Below, piece by piece: positions 13,135-23,362 of a stretch of 64,000 nucleotides of DNA. Each line of letters opens with the position of its first letter. The first letter of the stretch is position 1. The DNA is from Skeletonema tropicum (taxonomy: Eukaryota > Bacillariophyta > Thalassiosirophyceae > Thalassiosirales > Thalassiosiraceae): the NCBI GenBank assembly GCA_037178625.1, contig CM074142.1, forward strand, positions 1,240,001-1,304,000, in the 5' to 3' direction. The notes beneath the pieces were generated by a model. That model had not been told where the DNA came from. It ran no database searches and was given only the letters and a program-made list of their open reading frames with translations. The position numbers and the translations under genes were made by a program.

Positions 13135-13300
13135 TACGTACTGCCCTGACCATGAAGCAGCCGAACACAAACGCTAACCGCAACGCCGTCAAACTCCACA
13201 CCGTACCGCAGTCTATTTAACACAACCTCGTACACACCGGCGTCAGGCTATTGCTAGAAGTATTGACTTGAATTGGAATAGGTTATAAAAAACCAAGACA

Positions 13301-14386
13301 ATGGTAGTGGTATCACGAAAGAGGGCATCTGGATTCAGAAGCACCGTTGCTGCATATTTGACAGCAATCTTGATCGGCAGTGCGGCCTTATCTTTGTTTC
13401 AATGGTCACAAACCGAAACAAACGATAAAGCTACTAACAGCATTTCTCCACCACCACCTACATCAACCTCAACTGGCCAAGACACAACCGCCACCGACTA
13501 CTCACTAGCCAAAGAACAAAGTTTCGGCTATTTCACAGACATATCAAATGAAAATTGGCGCATAGCCCAATCACATCACGCCAGCCTATTCCCAAATTAC
13601 TACGCTAATCTCTCAAAACACTCCAACGGTCCAAACGACAAGGGCAAAATCAACAAACTCCGACAATCCCAAAATTGGAACGGACAAAACTTTCAAGTGG
13701 AATTTATCTGTCCCCTCGCACGTCGACTCCCTTCCGATTCAATGGCCGATGGACCCAAATGGATATGTGATCCACATCGTCTCAAGCAGAAAAAAGACTG
13801 TTTAGTCTATTCCATTGGGAGTAATGGAAAGAATGAATTTGAAAAGGCGGTGAAGGAAGAGATCGGGCAGCATTGTGAAATACACACGTTTGATTTGACG
13901 AGTTATAATAAACGCAATGGGCATTTTAAGGATGCGTTGGAGGGATATGCGACATTTCATCATTATGGATTGGGGACGGAAGATCAGGCGAAGAGTAACC
14001 CGGGTAGGTTCAAAACACTCCAGCAGACAATGGAGGAGTTGGGACATACAGGAAGAACAATTGACATTTTCAAAATTGATTGTGAATGGTGTGAATGGTT
14101 CGTGTGGCAAGATTGGTTGGCACCAGGCATTGACATGAGGCAAATCCTTGTCGAAACTCACAATGCACCCATGCCAAATGCAAGAGATTTTTTCTTTGGG
14201 TTGCATGATGCTGGATTCGTTGTGTTTAGTAAGGAGGCGAATTATGAGAATGGGGCGGGGGGTGTGGAGTTTGGATTCGTCAAGTTGTCGACAGATTTCT
14301 TTATAGAGGATTCCATGTATTCCAAGGCAAAGGAGCTGCCGGGGATTGACAAGTATGAGCCGTTAGTTATCACGTCAGAAAAGTGA
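13301..14386 (+). CDS. Membrane-anchored METTL24-like methyltransferase-domain protein
   Basis: The 361-residue protein has a basic N-terminus, then one hydrophobic segment (about residues 17-37), which suggests a type II Golgi or ER anchor. A Ser/Thr/Pro-rich stem follows. The C-terminal half (about 140-340) resembles the Methyltransf_22/FkbM-like domain of METTL24-type proteins. CLVYSIGSNGKNEFEKAV matches the first strand and SAM loop, and HTFDLTSYN holds the acidic residue that ends strand 2. IDIFKIDCEWCEW and ILVETHN follow in the expected order. The substrate is unknown. The gene has no intron, and its start is the first ATG after a TTATAAAA-like box. The MITE-like element lies about 170 bp upstream and could affect expression. 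Confidence 0.75.
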   Translation: MVVVSRKRASGFRSTVAAYLTAILIGSAALSLFQWSQTETNDKATNSISPPPPTSTSTGQDTTATDYSLAKEQSFGYFTDISNENWRIAQSHHASLFPNYYANLSKHSNGPNDKGKINKLRQSQNWNGQNFQVEFICPLARRLPSDSMADGPKWICDPHRLKQKKDCLVYSIGSNGKNEFEKAVKEEIGQHCEIHTFDLTSYNKRNGHFKDALEGYATFHHYGLGTEDQAKSNPGRFKTLQQTMEELGHTGRTIDIFKIDCEWCEWFVWQDWLAPGIDMRQILVETHNAPMPNARDFFFGLHDAGFVVFSKEANYENGAGGVEFGFVKLSTDFFIEDSMYSKAKELPGIDKYEPLVITSEK

Positions 14387-14780
14387 CCATTCTGACCATG
14401 ACTGGCACGTCTTTCTTTTTTCTGGTACTCTGGAAGCTCAAACTCGGGATCAATGCTGATGATGTTCTTAGTTCAGTTCTGTACAAGCATCTCTCAATAT
14501 GCCGGTATGGGTAGACGGTTTTTGATTTGTATTGCAAGAACGAATAGAATACTAATGTGAGATAAGTGTGACTAGATACATCAGTTCATAATTGAATCAC
14601 TCAAAGGAGATTAGGTGTCACTCTGACAGGTGACTGTATCTAAGACCATTCCAAAACACAGAATTAATGGCAATGAGCTCCAACTTGAGCAGAGAAAGAA
14701 TGAAAAACAGAAGAAAGTTGTGCAATGGAAACAAGATAGATTGTTAATTTATGCATTCATATGTCATACACAAAAGCATA
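14387..14780. other. Convergent 3' region
   Basis: These 394 bp lie between the methyltransferase gene and the 3' end of the opposing adenosine deaminase gene. They should hold both 3' UTRs. I see no gene or structured element. Confidence 0.6.
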
Positions 14781-15839
14781 TTATGAGGCAAGCCACTTCT
14801 CAATATCTGCTAATCCATTTTCAATCACAGCTTTCGGAGCACAACTGTACCGAAACGAATTCCTAGCACATTGAGCCAATTCGTCATCCGACATGCCAAG
14901 CTCATCTCTGCACAACTCAAACTCTTCCGCTAGGCCACATCCAAAGAGAAGCTTGTCGTCCGAATTAATCGTACAGACAACTCCTTTTTTGCACAATTGA
15001 GGTAGTGGATGGCTTGATAAGGATGGGACAACCCGCAGAAAGAAATTGGATGATGGACAAACATCTAAACATGTTCTTGTCTCGATAAGTTCTTGCAATA
15101 TTTCGTCGTCATCGGCTGCTAATACTCCATGCGCAATCCGTTTCGCCTTTAGTAATTGATGTGCATCTCGTACACTTTTGGCACCCTGACCTGGACTTGG
15201 TGCAATCTCCCCCGCATGAGGGACTGAAATCACTCCATTATTATTTGCACAAGCAATCGAAAATGCCTTGGCAAATGGTTCCGGTGGAAAACCTTCTTCA
15301 GATCCATGTAATCCAAATCCAGTGATTCCTCGTCTTCCACATATTGTCATGCCGTTATCATTGACACATTTCTGTACCAAATGAGCCAATTCTTCCGCCT
15401 GTTCTACTGGAAACATCCGTTCGGCAGCGATCACAAACCCAATACCCACACCTGTCGCCCCTTCTGCCCTTTCCGCCGCCGCCATTAATAACCGTAGTGT
15501 CTCCTCCTTCCCACCAAACCGGTGAGCACAAAATGATAACATGGATAAGGCCGGCTCAATCCAACGTGCTCCACTGGCCGCAGCATCCGTTGCCACCTCG
15601 AGGACGAGACGATTTAGATCTGACTCGTCACGGAGGCAGTCGCAGGCGGCAATGTAGACGGATGCAAAGGCGCTAAAGTCGTCGAACTTTTTGCCACGTG
15701 TATCGTTTGGTATGGGGATGCTGTATTTGTTGCAGAGTGAAATTAGGGTTGAGCGGCGCATGGAGCCTTCGAGATGGATGTGTAGCTCGGCTTTGGGGAG
15801 TGTGGTGAGATCACGACGCTGATGCTGCTGCTGTGACAT
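14781..15839 (-). CDS. Adenosine/adenine deaminase
   Basis: A 352-residue intronless member of the adenosine deaminase family, which hydrolyses adenosine (or adenine) to inosine (or hypoxanthine) in purine salvage. All metal-site and catalytic motifs are present in order. These are KAELHIHLEGS near residue 17 (HxH zinc ligands), GFGLHGSE, VPHAGE (zinc-ligand His and catalytic Glu), RIAHG, and INSDDKLLF near the C-terminus (paired Asp). The last motif usually reads TDDP or SDDP; here Lys replaces Pro. Length is close to that of classical adenosine and fungal-type adenine deaminases, and sequence alone does not separate the two. The start MSQQQHQRRDL gives the expected N-terminus just before the first motif. 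No targeting signal is evident, so it is probably cytosolic. Confidence 0.88.
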   Translation of the reverse strand: MSQQQHQRRDLTTLPKAELHIHLEGSMRRSTLISLCNKYSIPIPNDTRGKKFDDFSAFASVYIAACDCLRDESDLNRLVLEVATDAAASGARWIEPALSMLSFCAHRFGGKEETLRLLMAAAERAEGATGVGIGFVIAAERMFPVEQAEELAHLVQKCVNDNGMTICGRRGITGFGLHGSEEGFPPEPFAKAFSIACANNNGVISVPHAGEIAPSPGQGAKSVRDAHQLLKAKRIAHGVLAADDDEILQELIETRTCLDVCPSSNFFLRVVPSLSSHPLPQLCKKGVVCTINSDDKLLFGCGLAEEFELCRDELGMSDDELAQCARNSFRYSCAPKAVIENGLADIEKWLAS

Positions 15840-16506
15840 GATTGCAGAAAAGGATGATGGCGACTTCTTGTGGCAGTCGACAACAGATTATTAGATCTTC
15901 CACTTATCCAATCGCGGCATTTTCACAAGCGAGCGACAAGTGAGCATTATTTTGTAATGTAACATCAGCATCATCATTTTGTAATTTTTAATTCAAGATG
16001 CTGATGTCATTACATATTATTTTTTGCACTGATGTTGAATCTTGTTGAATGTTGATGTTCTTCGTGCTCGTGCGTGCGTGCGTTGTTCGTGCTTCTTTTT
16101 GGATTTGATGACTCCCCACTGTCAGTGCCACTGCACTGGGAAAGACTGTGACTCTGTCTCGGATTTGTTGATTGGTCTCAGTCTTCAGATTTAGATAGAA
16201 AGTTTTCGGGCAAGCCCTCTCGATAATAAGCGTCCAAAATGCATAGCATCAAACAAATCCTCTAATTTTAGGGGGAGGCCCTCATCAAATGGCCCGAAAA
16301 ATTGCGAGCGATGAGGCGAGGAAGCATCATATGTAACTTGAAGAGAACACCACCAAGAGCGACTTTTACGACTAGCTTTACAAACTCTTGCAACTCCATA
16401 GGTAAAGTAGTAGTGATGCCTTTGACAGCTAGCAGAAGCAGTAAGAGATCATACTTATCTCTAGAGGAATACATCCACTAGCCACCATCAACGATACCCC
16501 GAAAGA
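15840..16506. other. Divergent intergenic region with an inverted repeat
   Basis: The 667 bp separate two divergent genes and must contain both promoters. An imperfect inverted repeat of 18-20 bp (15953-15972 and 15997-16015, core ACATCAGCATC) lies about 115 bp upstream of the deaminase start. A short GTGC/GTGCG tract follows near 16065-16090. No gene is supported. Confidence 0.6.
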
Positions 16507-17316
16507 ATGAAGACCTACTCATCCGTCAAGGAGGCACTCCGAAGCGGCGGCATCATCACTCCTGCCAAAGAAGAAGAAGAAGGAGGAGCCCGCACAAGTA
16601 ATAACTACCTCCGTAGTCGGCGTCACACAGTCGACAGTAGTCCCCACTACTTATCCTCCTCAATCATTCGTCTCAATCCAGACAATGCCCCATCTGAGAC
16701 ACTAGATGTATCTCAATATACCCAAGAGGATTTGAAGCGGCTGAAAGAGGAGGATCCATTCTTTTATTTTTCCATTCCGGAGATCCATTTGAGAAGTTAT
16801 CGGATGGGATACCCCGATGAACTTTTGGAGGAAGAAGAGGAGGAGGAGGGTTATCATGAAAGCGAAGACGATAGTGAGGAGACCAGTCAAGACGGCGACG
16901 ATATTATGGAGTTGAGGTCTTGCAAGTATGAAGCACAACAAGGGAACGTCGTGACGACGAAGAACACAACGAATCCGTCACCTCAAGAAAACCCTTCTTC
17001 ACGTTCCTTTTCTATCAACGCAACACAACAACATCATCAACAACAACAAGCAACCAAAGGTCGAAGGGCCACATTGCCACCAAGATTTGATCATCCCTCA
17101 CTTCAAGTGCCAATTCATATGGGTCCAGTTACCAAATCTCGACGACTTTCTGTGGAGGCACATCCTGATTTGGTAGTGGAAACCATGTTGTTGTTGGAGG
17201 GAGATGATGATGACGATGATGATATTAGCTTGAGTGAAGTTAGTAATGATAGTGACATGGAAGAGGATGTGGTGTTGCGTATCTTGGGTGCGAAGTGTGG
17301 TTTGCTTCAAGAATGA
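16507..17316 (+). CDS. Acidic protein with three RRx[S/T] motifs, function unknown
   Basis: The 269-residue protein matches no family I know. It is intronless, and acidic runs (EEEEEEE near residue 110, DDDDDDD near 235) flank Gln/His-rich linkers. Three basic sites have the same RR-x-S/T form: SRRHTVDSS near residue 40, GRRATLPPR near 195 and SRRLSVEAHP near 220. That pattern fits PKA/AGC- or CaMK-type phosphorylation sites and 14-3-3 docking. A conserved-looking block, LDVSQYTQEDLKRLKEED then FFYFSIPEI (about 70-100), may be a folded core. I infer a phosphorylated regulatory or adaptor protein; no enzymatic motif is visible. Confidence 0.65.
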   Translation: MKTYSSVKEALRSGGIITPAKEEEEGGARTSNNYLRSRRHTVDSSPHYLSSSIIRLNPDNAPSETLDVSQYTQEDLKRLKEEDPFFYFSIPEIHLRSYRMGYPDELLEEEEEEEGYHESEDDSEETSQDGDDIMELRSCKYEAQQGNVVTTKNTTNPSPQENPSSRSFSINATQQHHQQQQATKGRRATLPPRFDHPSLQVPIHMGPVTKSRRLSVEAHPDLVVETMLLLEGDDDDDDDISLSEVSNDSDMEEDVVLRILGAKCGLLQE

Positions 17317-17543
17317 ACGGAAGAAGAAAAAGAGTAAGAGGGCGAATGATATATCGTACTAATGAAGAGTGCGTGTCTTGCTGATCGATGCTTGAGTGAC
17401 AAGAACAAAGAATTCAAGTCGATCAGAGCTGTATTGTGTAATATAATTGTATTCATAAGTAGTTATCATCACGAAGTAAGAATGGTATGTCTCATCACAT
17501 CACATCTCAACACCACAATTTCTCAATACATATAGCTCTCTCT

Positions 17544-20077
17544 CTACAGAATTTCTCGATGAGCAGCTGCAATGATAGCCACACCCGAGAATATTGTTGC
17601 CCAAGCACACAACTCGCTCAGTATTTGAATGCTATTCAAGTTGGACATGTCACTTAGTGATGCAAGAGTTATTCTGGATCGTTTTTTCCCGCTGGAGGAT
17701 GATGTCAGAAATCCAAGAGATGATGTTATTCCATTAGTTCGATCTGAGGCTGACGATGAAGAAATGGCCATTGGTTTCATGTCCGTTTCTTCTTCCAGTA
17801 AATCAAGTAGATCATCATCATCTTCCCCTTTTGTCGTGCTGTCAATCTTATTCTTTGCTGTTGCAGAAGACGACGACACCAAGGGCGACGGTGAAGTCTT
17901 GATAACCTCCCACTCCAAACGCAACAATGCCCAGATCGTACGTCGAAAAATCTCCGAGATTGCCGCCAGAGACCCAACAAACAACTGAAAGTCTGGATCA
18001 TACCACGTATTTACAATCAACCCCGTCCGTCGAGAGAGGTACACCGGTGGTATAAGGGTGAGCATACCCACGAATCGGAGACAGAAATTTAGGATGAATA
18101 TGGTATAGTAGATCCACGTATGGGGGTAGGCTCGTCTTGATCGGAGTTTGTAGGGCCACCACCAAAAGAAACCTCTTCTTCTTCTTCTTTTGTCACCACC
18201 ACCACTACCATTTCCATTATTATTGGAATGAGAATAATAATAATACTGATACATCACCTCATCCTCATCCCATTCCAACAACCCCCAATCCATAAACACA
18301 TCCCACCAAACCTGATACAACGTCGCAACGAAAAAACACAGTATCCACACTGGATGGTTCTTCAAACTTGGATCGAACATTCCAAATATTGCCACCTCGG
18401 CGGCTAGCATATACTTGAATGCATTACCCAAATAGGGCCACCGTTGCTGATTGTCGAAGCATTGTCGTAAGTTTTGTAAGAATCTCCACCATAATGGACT
18501 TAGTGTGCAGGCTGGTAGGATGAATGTGTGGAGTAGCCATGATCGTTCCAATGGTACATCATCCAATGAGGTAGCAGCAGTTGCAGTGGAAGAACTAGGA
18601 TTATTGTTGTACGCTTGAGAATCCCACCACGATTGCTGCAATCCCAAGAATAAAAAGACCACTGTATACGCCAAATCTTGCAATGGACGAACCGTCGACG
18701 TTAAAATGTCACCAATGAACCCATCACGGAATGTCACCTCGTAGAATGGTGCACCGAGGGTTAAACTTACGATTGTCCATAATGCTTTCCGTTTCCTCCA
18801 TGGGAGGATGAGTAGTAGGGTTGAGAGGAGGAATAGTGTAATGGGAAATAGGGGTGCAGCTATCTTTGCAACGAACTTCATGTAGGAAATTTCTTCTTCT
18901 TCTTGATGTTGGTGGTTATTGTTGTTGTCTTGAGTTTCATCATGTACTGATGGATTGATGTTGATCATCCCCCCTCGAGCATTATGATCAATATATCTTC
19001 CACCCTCGGCGCTACTAATGGTAAAGAATATAAGGAACATGCACATGATTGTGGTAATGTCAAGTGCTGCTCCTAGGACGGAGGTGGATGATGGTGGTGG
19101 TGGGTTGTTTGGTAGTGATACTGCTGCCAATGTTGTTTCTTCGAATGATGCTGTCGTCGTCTCTGTATTGTGATGATGATGACCATTTGTATTGCCATTT
19201 TGGATATTTTCAGTGTAGTTGTCTTCTTCATTATTATCCTCTTGTTGTGCAGTCACTAGCAGATTATTTTTCGCAATGGAGTGTCCATCATGAGCGGTGA
19301 TACCAAATCCTCCGGATCCTCCTCTTCTTTTTCGATATGCTGCTGCTGCTGGAATTCAATCAAATCTTCTTGTTCATCATTTCGACTCAATTCATCATTA
19401 TTACTCCGCTTCCTCCCAACTACTGTGGTTGTCCGTTGTCTACTACTTTTTCTTTTTTTGCGAAACAACAATCGATGATGCTCACGATGCCTCTGATAAA
19501 CCATCCATGCAACATTATCCGTAATTGAATCAGGGGGAGGCGAGAAGAGTAATTTCCCAATGGATTGTGATGGTATGGTTATCTTCTTCACGGTGGTACT
19601 TGAATTGGAGGATGCTTGCTCCATAGAAGCGCCATTACTACCACCATTACTATCAGCAGGGCGACACGTTTCCCACACCCACAAAGCAAAGGCAGCACAA
19701 AATAACAGGAAGGCACTTTCAGATACAATTCGGAATACTCGTAGGGCTGGTGGATGTCGTGATAGTGCAGTGACGAATGCTAAATGTTGCTTTGTTGTTG
19801 TTGCTGTTTCGCTACTGGTGGAGGAGCTGACTACATCGCGATGTGTCGTATCAGTAAGTATGTAGAGACAGAGTATTAGAGGGCTGAGTAGAAGTAACTT
19901 TCTCTTGATGGTGCTGTTATTGTTGTGTGGTGTAGATAATGATGATGGTTGTTGCATTGGTACCTCGTAGTTCGCACTGCCTTTTTCAGAAAAGTGGGGC
20001 TGATTCTGATCATCATCATCCTTTTCAGGAGGTTGCTCCTTTTCTATGGATTGTTTTTTCGTAGCCAGTTCAAACAT
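17544..20077 (-). CDS. EXS-domain membrane protein (ERD1/XPR1/SYG1 family), one frameshift
   Basis: Two overlapping open frames, 19256-20077 and 17544-19256, read as one gene of about 843 residues if one A is restored to the A5 run (plus-strand T5 at 19267-19271). The join reads DTPLRKNNLLVTAQQED. The N-terminal part has two hydrophobic segments and HPPALRVFRIVSESAFLLFC, like the first helices of ERD1-type proteins. The C-terminal part has several more helices and EXS hallmarks: SPLWWRFLQNLRQC with WPYLGNAFKY, YQVWWDVFMDWGLL, WIYYTIFILNFCLRF and EIFRRTIWALLRLEWEVI. No SPX domain precedes it, so it is closer to ERD1 (Golgi phosphate recycling or retention of resident proteins) than to XPR1 exporters. 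Hydrophilic, Asn/Ser-rich loops are enlarged, which is common in diatoms. Confidence 0.8.
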
Positions 20078-20519
20078 TTTTTGAGGTATTAGACGACGGG
20101 CAACAGCAACAGTATTTGCAGTAGCATCTAATAGAGGATGGCAAGCAATCTATATAACAACCATGACTGTTGCTGCAACCGAGCCTGCCTATCTATCAGA
20201 GATAAAAAAATGAGGAGTGGACGAAAGTGAAAAAGGAAAAAGGTCTTTTTGATTTGGTCATCGTCACAATTCTGAATTCTTGTGTACCTGCAGGTCTTTA
20301 GACCCTTTTAGATCTAAATAGATAACAAAGAGAAACCAGAAAAACCTCCTGCCTTCAACAAGGGGATTTTTATGATCACACTGCAAACGTAAAAATGGGA
20401 TTTCCAAGTGAAAGTGCTTCGATTTCCAAACAACCAACGTTTCCAAAAACGGCATCTATCAACTAACCAAATAACCCTCTCAATTTTTGGCGCACGTAAG
20501 TACAATACGTAAATGAAAC
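20078..20519. other. Divergent intergenic region
   Basis: The 442 bp lie between the start of the EXS gene (minus) and the start of the HTH-SDR gene (plus). They should hold both promoters. No gene, repeat or clear motif is seen. Confidence 0.55.
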
Positions 20520-22721
20520 ATGCCAACTTCTCATCAACAATACGATGATTCGGCCGCAGCCGCAGCCGCAGCCGCAGCCGCAGCAGCAGCAGCCGTCGAC
20601 ATGACCAGTGGCGGCGGAGGTGGTGGCAACGATGACAGTTTGGATGATTTAGTCATGATGGCTTCTGCTCCATCAACAACAACAACAACAAACATGGTAG
20701 CAGCGGGGGGGAAACGTAAACTTGACGATTTGACTGCAGCCGAAACTTCCACACAACATCATCATCATCATCATCATCATCATCACGATGATGTAGTAGT
20801 AGCCACGAACGATCCAATGTTATTGGGAACCGCCACTAACGCTGCTACTACTGACGACAATGAAGAAGAAATGTTGCCACCAACACTTCCACCACCAACC
20901 ACCACCACAGCAACAGAAGTTACACTCTTGCCACCCCAAGTACTCCATCATAATCACATCCCTCACCCTCCACCACCACCACCACCAAACACAGCCACCA
21001 CCACAACACCCCTCCTGCTAATCCGTCCCTCTCCCGAAGGCATACCCGACAAACCAAAATCCAAACGTATCAACTGGGGTAAATCCCCCCATAAGGAACG
21101 TCTCACCACAATCCTCCACGATTGGTTCTCCAAGTCCGGAGCATGCATTGACGACACTACCAACCAACCCATAAGTGATTATAGAGTGTATGCTACGAAG
21201 GTGGGGATTAGTCGTACGACTTTGTTTAAATATATACATAAGGATCCGAGTAAGAGACGTGTGTTGAGGGAGGATGGGGAGAGTGGAATGAGGGGAAAGA
21301 AACGGTTGATGAGTGAGGAGGAGGTTAGGGCGGTTGTACGAGAGTTGAAGGAGGGGAAGGAGTGAGTATCATGCTGTATATATATAGTTCATGATGGAGA
21401 GTGCTCACCATTGTGTTACCAAACACTCATATATTTTCTTTTCCATTTCTTTTATGCGACACAACAAACAAGTGAAAGCACACCACCCTCACGTAACGAG
21501 GCAGTCGATCTAATCGTCAAACGCTTCGGTCTTACCCGACAAGCTGCCTCACGACAATTGACACGTCATGTCATGCCAATGTTTCACAATAATAATGAAG
21601 GGATGTATCAACAACTTGACAATGGTGCCAATAATGGAGAGGAGGAGGAGGATGCATCTGGTGGTGGAAAAGTTCCTGCTGTTGCTACAACAACAACTAC
21701 TGCGCAGCAGCAACAACAAGTACAAGAAGTGGGTGGTGTCACCGCGTCAATCATGGAAACTGTACTAAATAATGACACTACCACCACCACCACAACATCC
21801 ATCCATCAAACGAAACGATCCATTGTCATTAGTGGTGTCACATCTGGTCTTGGTCGGGCACTATTGGGATACTTTTACAATCATGGACATACCGTGGCAG
21901 GATGTGGTCGAAACGCTAATGAAATCTTGGCATTGCAGGGACAATTCCCCAATGCGAAATTGAGTGTGGTGGATGTATCGAATGATGAGAGTGTGCGATT
22001 GTGGGCAGATTCGATTTGCAGTAGTGGTGGAAATGATGATGTTGTTGCTGTTGCTGTGGAGAATACTACTACTACTACTAAGGAACAACAATGTAACAAC
22101 AACGCACAACAACAACAACAAGTCGACTTGGTCATTGCCAATGCTGGTATATCCCCCGAAACGATGTATCCCACCAAGGCTACAGCGTGGGAGGTACCCC
22201 GCCAAGACTTTGATGAGACAATTGATGTAAATGTCAAGGGTGTTGCGAATATGATTCGACACTTTGTACCACGAATGCTGGTCAAGAATAATAATAGTGG
22301 GAGTACGTTTGTGGCAATGTCATCGGGTCTGGGACGATCGCCAAATCCGCATCAGGTTGCGTATTGTGCGTCCAAATGGGCTGTGGAGGGGATGATGAAG
22401 AGTTTGGCCATGTCGCTCCCCTTGGATGGGAATATGTGTGCGGTACCCCTGGCTCCGGGTGTGGTTCAAACTGGTGATGTGGCTGGTGGTGTGGATGGGA
22501 AGAATAATGAAGGGTCATCATCCTCGTCGTCGTCGTCAAGTAGTGGAAATATCGACAAGTGGATTGAGGTGGCTGGTCCTATGATCTTGGGTCTTTCAAG
22601 GAAAGACAATGGGAAGAGTTTGAGTGTGAAGGGGTTTTATTCTGTTAGATACCGTCAAACATGGTCGTTTCAGGATGGATCTGGGATTCCAGACCGAGTT
22701 GGACACGGCTACCACGTTTGA
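20520..22721 (+). CDS. Tandem HTH DNA-binding domain fused to a short-chain dehydrogenase/reductase
   Basis: Exons 20520-21361 and 21473-22721 are joined by a 111-bp GT-AG intron, giving 696 residues. After poly-Ala, poly-His and poly-Pro tracts comes a basic region, SKRINWGKSPHKERL. Next are two helix-turn-helix-like segments: YATKVGISRTTLFKYI in exon 1 and LIVKRFGLTRQAASRQL in exon 2. Their order recalls Psq/CENP-B-type HTH pairs of pogo/Tc5 transposases. A Gln/Thr-rich linker leads to a complete classical SDR. It has SGVTSGLG (cofactor loop), VDLVIANAGIS (NAG motif), MSSGLG (catalytic Ser) and YCASKWAVEG (YxxxK), then LAPGVVQT. The second HTH and the SDR share one uninterrupted exon, so the fusion does not rest on the intron call. 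I infer a nuclear, NAD(P)-responsive DNA-binding protein; the substrate is unknown. Confidence 0.75.
20551..20785 (+). repeat. In-frame Ala and His codon repeats
   Basis: A GCC/GCA tract at about 20551-20593 encodes a run of about 14 alanines. A CAT tract at about 20757-20785 encodes ten histidines. Both are coding microsatellites inside the HTH-SDR gene and likely vary in length between strains. Confidence 0.85.
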
Positions 22722-23362
22722 TTGCTCTTTTTTTGATACTCTTCATCTTGCACGCACATGATCATAATAGTAGCATATACATATAACAAGTAAAGCTTTC
22801 TGGCGTTACAACTGACATTGTACTTGTGCGCATCGATCTCTAGATCCAAATGTTGCTGCGTAGGTAGTATGGAAGACAATATTATCTTTTCTGTTTGAGA
22901 GCCTGTCTTTTTTCTTCACACAAATGAAGGTCATTGGTTAGGGTACAGCACAAAGAAGTACATGACATGATGGTTCTCGAGTCCATTTCAGCCTCTGAAA
23001 TAGTTTTTTCCAGGATAAATCTTGACAAGAAGAAGTTATGTCACAATTCTACTCTACAACGAGGCTCTTAAACTGGGCATGAAGGACAAGACGCAATTCA
23101 CCCTCAAAATATCATCAGATGTTGAAAAGATGCAACCGACTCTTGGTTCACTTCAACTGAGTATCACTTCCGAATATCTTTCGGTATCAAATAAAAACAC
23201 TGGTAGGATGCCTTTGGATGAAGCTTTCACAGCCAGTATACGAACCGTTTCCTGGGAGATCATGTCACCGTTTTGCAATCAAGTCCAACATCACATTCCA
23301 AAGTGATGGGCATAATAATTTTCACATGCGTTTGTGTATGCCATGTGTACAATATAAACACT
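22722..23362. other. Convergent intergenic region
   Basis: The 641 bp between the SDR stop and the opposing unknown gene contain one 94-codon open frame (about 23022-23306). It lacks family resemblance and a good start. I see no supported gene or element. Confidence 0.5.

Larger units (their letters stand above)
12054..13300. other. Intergenic region containing a MITE-like element
   Basis: No gene is supported. The notable content is the inverted-repeat element at 12831-13134 and a CT microsatellite ending in TAGAG at about 12687-12699. An AT-rich box reading TTATAAAAAA, about 10-20 bases before the ATG at 13301, may be part of the core promoter of the next gene. Confidence 0.6.

Noticed and set aside
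23022..23306. A 94-residue protein between the SDR and F-box-like genes
   Set aside because: No family resemblance, no good start codon context, and it lies in a convergent 3' region.
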